Source: Micromonospora saelicesensis (GTDB lineage Bacteria > Actinomycetota > Actinomycetes > Mycobacteriales > Micromonosporaceae). Taken from it: 64,000 nucleotides of DNA. Below, piece after piece: positions 42,190 to 52,290 of this stretch. The position numbers were made by a program, and so were the translations under genes. Position 1 is the stretch's first letter. Each line of letters starts with the position of its first letter. The notes below the pieces were generated by a model. It worked only from the letters and a program-made list of their open reading frames with translations. It had not been told where the DNA came from and did no database searches. The stretch spans positions 1 to 64,000 of the forward strand of contig NZ_FMCR01000006.1 of NCBI RefSeq assembly GCF_900091575.1, given 5' to 3'.

Positions 42190-42774
42190 TCAGAGCAGCG
42201 CGCCCTCGTCGTGCAGCCAGTCCACGAAGCTGGTGGCGACCGCCGCGCCGCAGTCGAGCATCTCGACCAGGAGCGCGTCGTGAGTGCCGGCGCCCAGGGG
42301 CACCTGAAGCTCGGCGTAGATCGGTAGCTGACCGCGCTCGGTCGGGTCACCGATGTACGCCTTGCAGAACCGGCGGGTGTGGTTCCACTCGTTGACCACC
42401 CGGTACGCCCGGTCGGCCCAGTCCGGCGGGACCGTGGCGTGCGGACGTGCCCGCATGACCAGGATCTCGTCCTCCGGCCCTTCGAGGGTGACCAGCACCG
42501 CGTGCCGCTCCCACATCGCCAGCAGGTTGCCGTCGCCGTCGGCCAGGTAACGCACGTCGAGCAGATCGAGCGCGTCACAGACCCGGCGCAGACTCACCGG
42601 CTCGACGGTGGCGGGCATCTCGGTCAGCACGGGCCGCTCGTTGGACGGGCAGTCGTCCCCCGGCTGGCGAGGGCTGGGCGGCCCGATCCGGACCGCGCTA
42701 TCGACTGTGATCCCGCTTCGGGTTTCCGGATCGCCGCCGTCGGCGGGACCGGGGCGCCATGACCACCACGGCAT
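42190..42774 (-). CDS. YbjN-domain protein
   Basis: 194 residues. The YbjN/type III secretion chaperone-like fold occupies about 58-190, with LRRVCDALDLLDVRYLADGDGN, a VNEWNHTRRFCKAYIGD block and a C-terminal acidic helix. The N-terminal 50 residues start MPWWSWRPG and are probably flexible. YbjN proteins affect stress responses and motility in enterobacteria; their role in actinomycetes is unknown. Start choice is moderately certain. Confidence 0.8.
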   Translation of the reverse strand: MPWWSWRPGPADGGDPETRSGITVDSAVRIGPPSPRQPGDDCPSNERPVLTEMPATVEPVSLRRVCDALDLLDVRYLADGDGNLLAMWERHAVLVTLEGPEDEILVMRARPHATVPPDWADRAYRVVNEWNHTRRFCKAYIGDPTERGQLPIYAELQVPLGAGTHDALLVEMLDCGAAVATSFVDWLHDEGALL

Positions 42775-42905
42775 CGCTCGCGCACCTCACTCCCCAGCGG
42801 ATCCAGTCGCCTACGGTGCGTTGGATCCGAGGATGGACGGTACCCGGACAGCCGGGTTGAAGCACCCCCCCAACGACCGCCCCTGACCAGAAGAATGATC
42901 CGGGG

Positions 42906-43643
42906 TCATCCGTTCGGACGAGCGCTCAGGGGTGTCACGGCAAGATCCGTGGCCTTCTGCAACCAAGCCGCTCCGTGCGGTCCCACCAGGCCGACCCAAC
43001 GACCGGCCACCCGCACCTGAACGGCGTCCCCGCCCTCGCCGGCCGCCGAGCCGTCGGCGGCGCCGAGGAAGCCCATCCGGACCACCCCCTGCACCAGCCG
43101 CTGCGGCACCTCGACCGGCGCGGCGGGCGTCCCGTCCGGGGTGATCAGCACCGCCACGTGGTCGAGCAACGCGTCACGCAGGGCCCGCTGGCCCACGGCA
43201 CGGCCGGCCACACCCTGCTCGCTCGCCGTCCGCAGGGTGCCCGCCGCCGCGTCGGCGATCCGTCGCAACTCGGCAACGGGCAGCGCCTCCACCTGGTGGC
43301 TCCACGCCGGCGGCAGCGGCCACCGCCACTGGGCGTCCCGGCGGGTCGGCAGCTTCGTGCCGCCCCGCTCCAGCTCGGCGAGCAACTCCGCGGCTGCCAC
43401 CGTGACGTCCTCCGCGACGCCGTCGGCCGGCCCACCGGCAACTGTGCGGACCACCAGGACCTGCCACGGCAGCCGGGCCCACAGGGCGACCCGGCCCGGT
43501 GCGCCGGCCGGCCGCAGCCGGACCGGCGCGACCGGATCCAACCGGACCAGCCGGGCCAGGAAGGCGCCCGCGTCCGCCACCCCGGCGACACCGTGGGTGG
43601 ACGCCGCCGTCCGGCCCGGCTCGGCGGTGCCCGGCCGGGTCAC
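42906..43643 (-). CDS. Hypothetical protein in the ettA-thioesterase operon
   Basis: 245 residues, soluble, rich in Ala, Val and Arg. Nothing recognisable beyond a helical N-terminal region and a C-terminal segment (VRVAGRWVGLVGPHGAAWLQ) of short strands. It starts with a GTG that overlaps the thioesterase stop by four bases (GTGA), so it is the third gene of an ettA-thioesterase-this operon and is likely translated with it. The position suggests a housekeeping function, not a mobile one. Confidence 0.7.
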   Translation of the reverse strand: MTRPGTAEPGRTAASTHGVAGVADAGAFLARLVRLDPVAPVRLRPAGAPGRVALWARLPWQVLVVRTVAGGPADGVAEDVTVAAAELLAELERGGTKLPTRRDAQWRWPLPPAWSHQVEALPVAELRRIADAAAGTLRTASEQGVAGRAVGQRALRDALLDHVAVLITPDGTPAAPVEVPQRLVQGVVRMGFLGAADGSAAGEGGDAVQVRVAGRWVGLVGPHGAAWLQKATDLAVTPLSARPNG

Positions 43644-44086
43644 GCCGCGCCGCCCTGCGGCGCGTACGTGAGCAGGAAGTCCCGTTCCTCGGTGGTGATC
43701 CGCCGGGGCACCTGACGGGTCAGGTCGAACGGCACCAGCACCGAGCGGGCCCGACTGGCCAGCACCTCGCCGTCGTACAGCTCGTAGGCGACGGTGAACC
43801 GGGAGGCCCGGATCTCCTCCACCCACAGCTCGATCCGCACTGTGGGTGCCGCCTCCGCGGTGGCCCGGCCGAGCGCGTAGTCGACCGGGCGCAGGTAGTC
43901 GACCTCGTGCCGGCGGATCACCACCCCGTCGGCGAACGAGCCGACGCCCCAGGCCCGGCCGCCGGCGAACATCAACGCCACCCGCGCCTCCTCGTACAGG
44001 GTGAGGAAGCGCGAGTTGTTGACGTGGCCGTACGCGTCCAGGTCGGACCAGCGCAGGGTGCAGTGGTAGACGAAGCGGTCAGACAC
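43640..44086 (-). CDS. Acyl-CoA thioesterase, 4HBT hotdog family
   Basis: 148 residues. The hotdog signature RWSDLDAYGHVNNSRFLTLYEEAR at the N-terminus includes the catalytic Asp of the 4-hydroxybenzoyl-CoA thioesterase group (SDLDAYGHVNN). It hydrolyses acyl-CoA thioesters; chain preference unknown. GTG start, 12 bp after the ettA stop. Actinobacteria often encode this thioesterase immediately after ettA. Confidence 0.9.
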   Translation of the reverse strand: MSDRFVYHCTLRWSDLDAYGHVNNSRFLTLYEEARVALMFAGGRAWGVGSFADGVVIRRHEVDYLRPVDYALGRATAEAAPTVRIELWVEEIRASRFTVAYELYDGEVLASRARSVLVPFDLTRQVPRRITTEERDFLLTYAPQGGAA

Positions 44087-44098
44087 CTTCTCGGCCGG

Positions 44099-45775
<1,677 letters not shown>

Positions 45776-45984
45776 GGTGCGGGCTACCTCCGTCGGTTGC
45801 TGTCACTGATCGGCGGCGCGGCGCGGGCTTCGAGGACCGCCCGCCGCCGCCGGCCGGGAGCCGGCCGCGCGCACGCCATCGTCAATCCTGACAGGTACGG
45901 CGCGCTTCGCCCACATCACCCCGCCCCAGGAGTACGCGGGCGCGCCGTGTTGCCGCTCGGCAGCCCGCTTTTTATCGTGACTCG

Positions 45985-46647
45985 ATGTCTACCGAGTTCG
46001 TCATCGAGCTTCCGGACGAGCTGGCCGACCGGCTGGCCGAGGAACCGGACATATCGGCCTTTGTCGCGGACTGCGTACGAAAGGACATGGCCGCCGAGCG
46101 CATCCTGCGCACACTCCGGCAGGCGGGCTTCGCGCTCTCTCCGGCTCACCTGAAGCGGGCCGGGCGGGTGTTGAACGCGGCGCTGGAACAGATCACACCC
46201 GAACTGGGTGCTCTCGTCGCAGGACCCGGAGCGGGCAGGCCGGATGAACCGGCGGCCACTCCTGGCAGATCGGCATTCGTGTTGGACACTCCGGCGCTGC
46301 TGGCCTTCGCCGGTGGCGATGAGGATGTCGCCGCCAGAATCGCGGTGGCCTCTGATCGCCGACTGACGGTGGTCATCCCGGCGGGATGCCTGGCCAGCGC
46401 CTACCGACACATTCCTCAGGAAGGGTGGTGGGTGCTGGACCTCCTTGCAGCTCTGCGTCCGACGCAGGTCATGGCCCTGACTGCGGACTGCTCGGCTGCG
46501 CTGGGCCTGTGGCTGCGGAGTGTGCCGGCCGTGGACCTGGCCCAGGCTGCGATGGAGGCGGCTCGGGGGATCACACCGATCATGACGGATCGGCGGGAGT
46601 TGCTCGGCGAGGTGCTGCCGAAGGAATGGCCGATCATCGACCTCTGA
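45985..46647 (+). CDS. Fusion of an antitoxin-like N-terminus and a PIN-like nuclease domain
   Basis: 220 residues. Residues 1-75 (FVIELPDELADRLAEEPDIS, then a helical tail LRTLRQAGFALSPAHLKRAG) look like the RHH-type antitoxins found before actinobacterial toxin genes. After a linker, residues 97-220 look like a VapC/PIN domain: VLDTPALLAF with the first Asp, a VDLAQAA segment and MTDRREL near the end. The second acidic PIN residue, normally Glu in an xEAYR motif, is Ser (CLASAYRH). If correct, toxin and antitoxin are one polypeptide and nuclease activity may be lost. The assignment is by pattern only. Confidence 0.6.
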   Translation: MSTEFVIELPDELADRLAEEPDISAFVADCVRKDMAAERILRTLRQAGFALSPAHLKRAGRVLNAALEQITPELGALVAGPGAGRPDEPAATPGRSAFVLDTPALLAFAGGDEDVAARIAVASDRRLTVVIPAGCLASAYRHIPQEGWWVLDLLAALRPTQVMALTADCSAALGLWLRSVPAVDLAQAAMEAARGITPIMTDRRELLGEVLPKEWPIIDL

Positions 46648-46789
46648 CCCGCGGGCTGTCGACAAGATCACCTCTAGGATTCGGTAGCACCGAGGCGGGT
46701 AGGAGACTCCGGCACGGGGCACAAGACGCCGCAGCTACGCTCAGTACGCTCATCGCGGTGGACCCGTCAGTACCCGGAGGTGGCCGATC

Positions 46790-48190
46790 GTGACCGTCCG
46801 TAGCTCCTTTGTCGTAGTGGCGAACCGTCTGCCGGTCGACGAGGTGAGCACACCCGAGGGCCGGCAGTGGCGACGCAGCCCTGGCGGGCTGGTCACCGCG
46901 CTGCATCCCGTACTCGCCGAACACAAGGGCACCTGGGTCGGCTGGGCCGGTGGCACCGGCGCGGCCCCCGAGCCGTTCGACCTGGAGGGGATCCGGCTGC
47001 ACCCGGTCCCGCTCAGCGCCGAGGAGTTGGAGCGCTACTACGAGGGCCAGTCCAACGCGACGATCTGGCCGCTCTACCACGACGCGGTGGAGACGCCGGC
47101 CTACAAGCGCCGGTGGCGGGAGGCGTACCGCCTGGTCAACGCCCGGTTCGCGGAGGCCGCAGCCGACGTGGCGGCCGAGGGCGCGACGGTCTGGGTGCAG
47201 GACTACCAGCTCCAGTTGGTGCCGGCGATGCTCCGTGAGCTCCGCCCAGACCTGCGGATCGGGTTCTTCCTGCACATCCCGTTCCCGCCGATCGAGCTGT
47301 TCATGCAGATGCCGTTCCGTACCGAGATCCTGCGCGGTCTGCTCGGCGCCGACCTGGTCGGTTTCCAGCAGCGGCTGGCCGCGCAGAACTTCGTCCGGCT
47401 GGCCCGGCACCTGCTCGGGCTGCGCTACGAGGGGCAGATGATCCAGGTCGACGGTCGGCAGGTGAAGGCGGGCGCCTTCCCCATCTCGATCGACACCCAG
47501 GAGATGGAGCGGATGGCCGCCGATCCGGCGATCCAGGCGCGGGCCAAGCAGATTCGCGCCGAGTTGGGCGACCCGAAGACGATAATCCTGGGCGTGGACC
47601 GGCTGGATTACACCAAGGGCATCGAGTTGCGGCTCAAGGCCTTCCGGGAGCTGCTGGCTGACGGAAAGTTGACAGTTCCCGACGCGGTCATGGTTCAGGT
47701 CGCCACACCCAGCCGCGAGCGCGTGGAGCACTACCAGGCACTACGGGTGAAGGTGGAGCGCGAGGTCGGTCGGATCAACGGCGAGTTCGGCAGGGTCGGC
47801 GTGCCGGCGGTCCATTACCTCCATCAGTCGTACAGTCGCAGTGAGCTGGCGGCGATGTACGTTGCTGCCGACGTGATGATGGTGACCCCGCTGCGAGACG
47901 GAATGAACCTCGTGGCGAAGGAATACGTAGCATCACGTGCCGACCAGGGTGGTGCGCTCGTACTCAGTGAGTTCGCCGGCGCCGCCACCGAGCTTCGCCA
48001 GGCATTTTTGTGTAACCCGCACGACCCGGACGCGGTCAAGGACGCCCTCCTCCGGGCAGTGCACGTGGAGAAAACCGAGGCACGCCGCCGGATGCGGACA
48101 ATGCAACGTCACCTGCGTACCCACGACGTGGGCCACTGGGCCAAGTCTTTCCTCTCGGAGCTCGGAGTTCCCGAGGCGGAGGCCGAGTGA
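46790..48190 (+). CDS. otsA: Trehalose-6-phosphate synthase
   Basis: 466 residues of GT20. The N-terminal GGLVTALHPVL loop binds the glucose phosphate; VWVQDYQLQLVPAML and HIPFPPIELF are signature blocks; the UDP-glucose site GVDRLDYTKGIELRLKAF has the catalytic Arg and Lys. It joins UDP-glucose (or GDP-glucose) and glucose-6-phosphate. GTG start with GGAGG ten bases upstream. The stop overlaps the start of the otsB-fusion gene (GTGA), so synthesis and dephosphorylation are coupled. Confidence 0.95.
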   Translation: MTVRSSFVVVANRLPVDEVSTPEGRQWRRSPGGLVTALHPVLAEHKGTWVGWAGGTGAAPEPFDLEGIRLHPVPLSAEELERYYEGQSNATIWPLYHDAVETPAYKRRWREAYRLVNARFAEAAADVAAEGATVWVQDYQLQLVPAMLRELRPDLRIGFFLHIPFPPIELFMQMPFRTEILRGLLGADLVGFQQRLAAQNFVRLARHLLGLRYEGQMIQVDGRQVKAGAFPISIDTQEMERMAADPAIQARAKQIRAELGDPKTIILGVDRLDYTKGIELRLKAFRELLADGKLTVPDAVMVQVATPSRERVEHYQALRVKVEREVGRINGEFGRVGVPAVHYLHQSYSRSELAAMYVAADVMMVTPLRDGMNLVAKEYVASRADQGGALVLSEFAGAATELRQAFLCNPHDPDAVKDALLRAVHVEKTEARRRMRTMQRHLRTHDVGHWAKSFLSELGVPEAEAE

Positions 48191-50796
48191 ACACGCCCGT
48201 CAACGATGGGGCGGCAATCGCCACCGGGGTCATGGACCCTGAGTTGCGTTCCGCCATCGGCCGGATCGCCCGGGTCCCCCAGCTCCTGGTCGCTTGCGAC
48301 TATGACGGCACGCTGGCGCCGATCGTGGAGGACCCGAGCACGGCCGTCCCGCTGCCCGAGTCGGTGGCCGCGGTCCGCGCGCTCGCCGCGCTGCCGCAGA
48401 CCACCGTGGCGGTGGTTTCCGGTCGGGCGCTGCGCGACCTGGCCGCGCTCTCGCGGCTGCCCAGCGAGGTGCACCTCGTCGGCAGCCACGGCTCCGAGTT
48501 CGACATCGGCTTCGTCGAGCGGCTCTCCCCCGAGCTGGTCGCCGTGCGGACCCAGGTCCGCAACGCGCTGCGTGAGATCGCCGCCCAGCACCCGGGCATC
48601 CGGCTGGAACGCAAACCGGCGAGCGTCGCGATGCACACCCGTGGGGTCGACCCGCAGATCGCCGCCGCCGCCATCGAGGCGGTCCGCAACGGTCCGGCCA
48701 CCTTCGACGGCGTCACGGTGACCCAGGGCAAGGAGGTCATCGAACTCTCCGTGGTGGCCACCCACAAGGGCACCGCACTCGACCAGTTGCGGACCCAGCT
48801 CGCCTCCAGCGCGGTGCTGTTCATCGGCGACGACGTCACCGACGAGAACGGGTTCGCCCACCTGCACGGTCCCGACCTCGGCATCAAGATCGGCCCCGGC
48901 GACACCCAGGCCAGCTACCGCGTGGCCGACCCGCTGGAAGCCGCCCGCGCGCTGGCGCTGCTGCTGGAGACCCGGCGCCACTGGCTGTTCGGTGAGCGGG
49001 CGGTGCCGATCGAACGGCACTCCATGCTGGCCAACGGTCGTACCGTCGCTCTGCTCACCCCCGAGGCCAAGGTGAGCTGGCTCTGCCACCCCAAGCCGGA
49101 TTCGGCGGCGATCTTCGCCGACCTGGTCGGTGGCAGCCCGGCCGGCCACTTCAGCATCACCCCGGACCGTGGCGGCATCCCGCTGGGCCAGCGCTACCGC
49201 TCCGGCACGATGACCGTGGAGACCCGCTGGTCCGGGCTCACCGTCACCGACTGGCTGGACAAGCCGGCCCGGGAGACCACCCCGGACGACAGCCCGGCGG
49301 TCATCACCGGCGACTCGACGCTGGTGCGGGTGCTGACCGGCAGTGGCAAGGTCAAGGTGGAGTTCGCGCCGAGGCCCGAGTTCGGTCAGGTCGCCGTGCA
49401 GTTGCAGCCGCTCGGCGACGGCCTGCTGGTACTCGGCTCCAACGAACCGGTCGCGCTCTACGCCCCCGGCGTGGAGTGGGAGGTCGGCAACGACGGCGGT
49501 TACGAGACCGCCAAGGCCATCGTCGACCTGTCCGCCGCCGGTGGCCAGGTCGTGCTGGAGCTGCGCTTCGGCACGCACAGCCTGGAGCACCACCGGGTGC
49601 CGATCCACGAGCGGCAGGCCGCCGCCGAGCAGCCGTGGAAGGACTGGGTGGCCTCGCTGCGGCTGCCGTCCACCGCCCGGGACCTGGTCGCGCGCAGCGC
49701 CCTCACCCTGCGCGGGCTCTGCCACGAAGCCACCGGCTCGATCCTGGCCGCGGCGACCACCTCGCTCCCCGAGGAGCTGGGCGGCGTCCGCAACTGGGAC
49801 TACCGCTACTGCTGGCTGCGCGACGCCGCGCTGACCGCCCGCGCACTTGTCGACCTGGGCTCCGTCGAGGAGGCCGAGGCGCTGCTGCGCTGGGTGGACG
49901 GCTGCATCGAGCGCACCGGCGGGCACCCGGAGCGACTGCATCCGCTCTACACCATCGACGGCTACGAGCTGGGCGCCGAGGCGGTCATCGACACGCTGCC
50001 CGGGTACGCCGGCTCCCGGCCGGTCCGGGTCGGCAACCTCGCCAACCACCAGTTGCAGCTGGACGTCTTCGGCCCGATCGCCGACCTGATCGCGGCCGTC
50101 GCCGACGCTCGCGGTTCGGTCCGCGACGACGAGTGGCGGGTCCTGGAGAACATGGTCGAGGCGGTCCGCCGCCGCTGGCACGAGCCCGACCACGGCATCT
50201 GGGAGGCCCGGCTGCCACCCCGGCACCACGTCTTCTCCAAGGTGATGTGCTGGATGACGGTCGACCGCGCGCTGCACGTGATGCGCGAGCACGGCGGCGA
50301 GGACCGGCCCGAGTGGAAGGACCTGCGCGATCGGATCGGCGCCAACGTGCTGGAGCACGGCTGGCATTCCGACGTCGAGGCGTACAGCGTCGCGTACGGC
50401 GACGAGGACATGGACGCCTCGTCGCTCTGGATCGGCCTCTCCGGCCTGCTCCCGGGCGACGACCCGCGCTTCCTGTCCACCGTCCTGCGGATCGAGGCGG
50501 ACCTGCGCAGCGGCCCGGTCGTCTACCGCTACCACTGGGACGACGGCCTGCCCGGCCGTGAGGGCGGTTTCCACATCTGCACGGCGTGGCTGATCGAGGC
50601 GTACCTGCGCACCGGCCGCCGCACCGACGCCGAGGAGCTGTTCGCGCAGATGGTGCTGACCGCCGGCCCGACCGGGCTGCTCCCCGAGCAGTACGACCCG
50701 CTCGCCGAGCGCGGCCTGGGCAACCACCCGCAGGCGTACAGCCACCTCGGTCTGATCCGTTGTGCCCTGCTGCTGGACAACATGCTCAAGCAGTAG
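48187..50796 (+). CDS. otsB: Trehalose-6-phosphate phosphatase fused to a GH15 glycoside hydrolase
   Basis: 869 residues. Residues 20-260 are an HAD phosphatase of the OtsB family: nucleophile D38 and D40 in ACDYDGTLAPI, VVSGRALRDL, and GDDVTDENGF. Residues 275-869 are a GH15 domain: NWDYRYCWLRDA (about 536-547), the probable acid E673 in HGIWEARL and LLPEQYDP. GH15 includes glucoamylases and mycobacterial-type trehalase, so one chain may make trehalose from its phosphate and also hydrolyse an alpha-glucoside, possibly trehalose itself. The fused order is known in actinobacteria, but its physiological sense is unclear. Confidence 0.9.
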   Translation: MNTPVNDGAAIATGVMDPELRSAIGRIARVPQLLVACDYDGTLAPIVEDPSTAVPLPESVAAVRALAALPQTTVAVVSGRALRDLAALSRLPSEVHLVGSHGSEFDIGFVERLSPELVAVRTQVRNALREIAAQHPGIRLERKPASVAMHTRGVDPQIAAAAIEAVRNGPATFDGVTVTQGKEVIELSVVATHKGTALDQLRTQLASSAVLFIGDDVTDENGFAHLHGPDLGIKIGPGDTQASYRVADPLEAARALALLLETRRHWLFGERAVPIERHSMLANGRTVALLTPEAKVSWLCHPKPDSAAIFADLVGGSPAGHFSITPDRGGIPLGQRYRSGTMTVETRWSGLTVTDWLDKPARETTPDDSPAVITGDSTLVRVLTGSGKVKVEFAPRPEFGQVAVQLQPLGDGLLVLGSNEPVALYAPGVEWEVGNDGGYETAKAIVDLSAAGGQVVLELRFGTHSLEHHRVPIHERQAAAEQPWKDWVASLRLPSTARDLVARSALTLRGLCHEATGSILAAATTSLPEELGGVRNWDYRYCWLRDAALTARALVDLGSVEEAEALLRWVDGCIERTGGHPERLHPLYTIDGYELGAEAVIDTLPGYAGSRPVRVGNLANHQLQLDVFGPIADLIAAVADARGSVRDDEWRVLENMVEAVRRRWHEPDHGIWEARLPPRHHVFSKVMCWMTVDRALHVMREHGGEDRPEWKDLRDRIGANVLEHGWHSDVEAYSVAYGDEDMDASSLWIGLSGLLPGDDPRFLSTVLRIEADLRSGPVVYRYHWDDGLPGREGGFHICTAWLIEAYLRTGRRTDAEELFAQMVLTAGPTGLLPEQYDPLAERGLGNHPQAYSHLGLIRCALLLDNMLKQ

Positions 50797-50810
50797 TCGA
50801 CCGCTCGTTC

Positions 50811-50842
50811 GACGGGGCCGGAGCGCATGCTCCGGCCCCGTC
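50811..50842. terminator. Bidirectional hairpin terminator
   Basis: 14-bp perfect stem GACGGGGCCGGAGC / GCTCCGGCCCCGTC with loop GCAT, located between the convergent stops at 50796 and 50845. Confidence 0.75.
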
Positions 50843-50844
50843 AG

Positions 50845-52140
50845 TCAGTGCGGGTACGGCAGGCTCGGTTGCCACCCGTACAGGTGGGCGTCGAGGTCGG
50901 TGGGCACCGTCCAGTGCACGTACGGCAGCACCGCGTTGCTGCCGGTGTGAATCAGGCGCAGTAGTGGGGCGTCGCCGGTGTGGTCGAGCGCGAGCTTCGG
51001 TTTACGGGCCGCGCCGACACCGCCGAGGCCGAACAGGACAACCGAGTCCTGGACCGGAAGCCCCTGTGCCTGTCGGGCGTCACGCCAAACCCGGTACGCC
51101 GCGTCCAGCCGCCAGGGCGCGAGGTCGGCGAGACCGCGGTACAGGTTCGCCACCCAGGTCGGGGTGAGTTCGGCGTCGGAGAGCCGGGACGGCACCCCGG
51201 TCAGCAACGCGTCGAGCTCCGGATCCGTCTCCACCCCGGCGTTGGTCAGCGCCTCGGGCAACGCGCCACGGCGGACGGCCGCGACCGCAGGGGCGGCCTG
51301 CTCGACCCGATCGACCTGCCAGCGAAGCCCTGCCGGGGTGTTCGCCGCTCGGCGGTCCCACAGCCAGCGGGCGTTGTCCCAGCGGTGCCGCTGGTTGGCC
51401 GGGATCAGGTCGTCGATGCCGATGACCAACTCCTCGCCCTCGACCCGTGCGGTGAGCCACCGGCTGCGCAGGTGCGGCCGCTGCTCGCCGTAGCCGACCA
51501 GTGCGACCACCGCGGACCGCAGGTAGGCGCCGGTGTTCCCGCGCGGGAAGTGCCAGCACAACGCGGACGCATCGAGGGCGTCGAGGTCGGCGGCGGCCTC
51601 GTCCGACACCACGCCGACCCGGACCGGTGGCGATGCCGCGCTGGCCTGGCGATGGTCGAACTGCCGACGGGCCCGGCGCTGCCGTGTCCCGGCCCGCTCG
51701 ACCGACGGGCTGACCGAGTACGCCGCCTTCTTCCCGGCCCACCGCAGCACCTCCGCCCCGACCGCCTGCGGGTCACCGAAGAGTCGGAACGCCAGCAGCT
51801 CGGGCTCGTCGGATCCGTCATCCTCGGTCACCTGCAGCTCGTACACCAGGTCGCCGGGCGAGTCCAGGTCGTAGGCGGTGTGCGGGTCACGGCCGAACTC
51901 GTTGCCGACGAGCGAGTCGCCGGCCTGCCGACGAAAGCCACGGACCACCGTGACGAGGACGGCCCAGGAGCCGTCCGCGTCCGTGCACCGCAGAGTCCGG
52001 ATCGGAGCATCGCGCCATTGCGAGGGGACGTCCTCGAAGCTGGTGCTCAGGCCGGGGCTTCCGCATTGCAGTGCGACAGGTGTGAGCAGTTCCGTTCGCC
52101 ACGTCTCGTGAGGATCCTTCACGGTGAGCATGGTCGACAT
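50845..52140 (-). CDS. Hypothetical protein with upstream palindrome
   Basis: 431 residues from the ATG at 52140 (MSTMLTVKDPHETW). Soluble, with no known domain recognised. The middle contains a basic segment (RAGTRQRRARRQFDHRQ) and the second half is Trp-rich (RWDNARWLWDRRAANTP, YRGLADLAPWRLDAAYRVWRD). The open frame also runs upstream to 52218, but that part translates the palindrome at 52177-52221, so the internal start is preferred. The palindrome is near where a promoter would lie and may bind a regulator. Unlinked to neighbours by function. Confidence 0.65.
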   Translation of the reverse strand: MSTMLTVKDPHETWRTELLTPVALQCGSPGLSTSFEDVPSQWRDAPIRTLRCTDADGSWAVLVTVVRGFRRQAGDSLVGNEFGRDPHTAYDLDSPGDLVYELQVTEDDGSDEPELLAFRLFGDPQAVGAEVLRWAGKKAAYSVSPSVERAGTRQRRARRQFDHRQASAASPPVRVGVVSDEAAADLDALDASALCWHFPRGNTGAYLRSAVVALVGYGEQRPHLRSRWLTARVEGEELVIGIDDLIPANQRHRWDNARWLWDRRAANTPAGLRWQVDRVEQAAPAVAAVRRGALPEALTNAGVETDPELDALLTGVPSRLSDAELTPTWVANLYRGLADLAPWRLDAAYRVWRDARQAQGLPVQDSVVLFGLGGVGAARKPKLALDHTGDAPLLRLIHTGSNAVLPYVHWTVPTDLDAHLYGWQPSLPYPH

Positions 52141-52176
52141 TGTGTCGACAGCCACCGACAACCGCCGCAGCTGGCA

Positions 52177-52221
52177 ATCTTGGACAGTTTCCGTTAGCGC
52201 GTAACGGAAACTGTCCAAGAT
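52177..52221. repeat. Perfect 20-bp palindrome (element C)
   Basis: Arms ATCTTGGACAGTTTCCGTTA (52177-52196) and its exact complement (52202-52221), with GCGCG between. It is AT-richer than its surroundings, lies 37 bp before the start of the unknown gene at 52140 and 70 bp after the cobA stop. It may be an operator or a terminator; the lack of GC richness argues against a plain terminator. The outermost ATCTTGG / CCAAGAT recalls the AAGATC ends of elements A and B, but the arms and loop are otherwise different. Confidence 0.75.
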
Positions 52222-52290
52222 CTACCGCGTCAGTGCCCTCCGATGCCCGGGTCCACCGCCGGACGAGTCGCCGCCGCGTTCGGTCGGCTG

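Noticed and set aside
48109..50745. An 878-codon open frame antisense to the otsB-GH15 gene
   Set aside because: Shadow of the sense gene, with no domain and no ribosome binding site.
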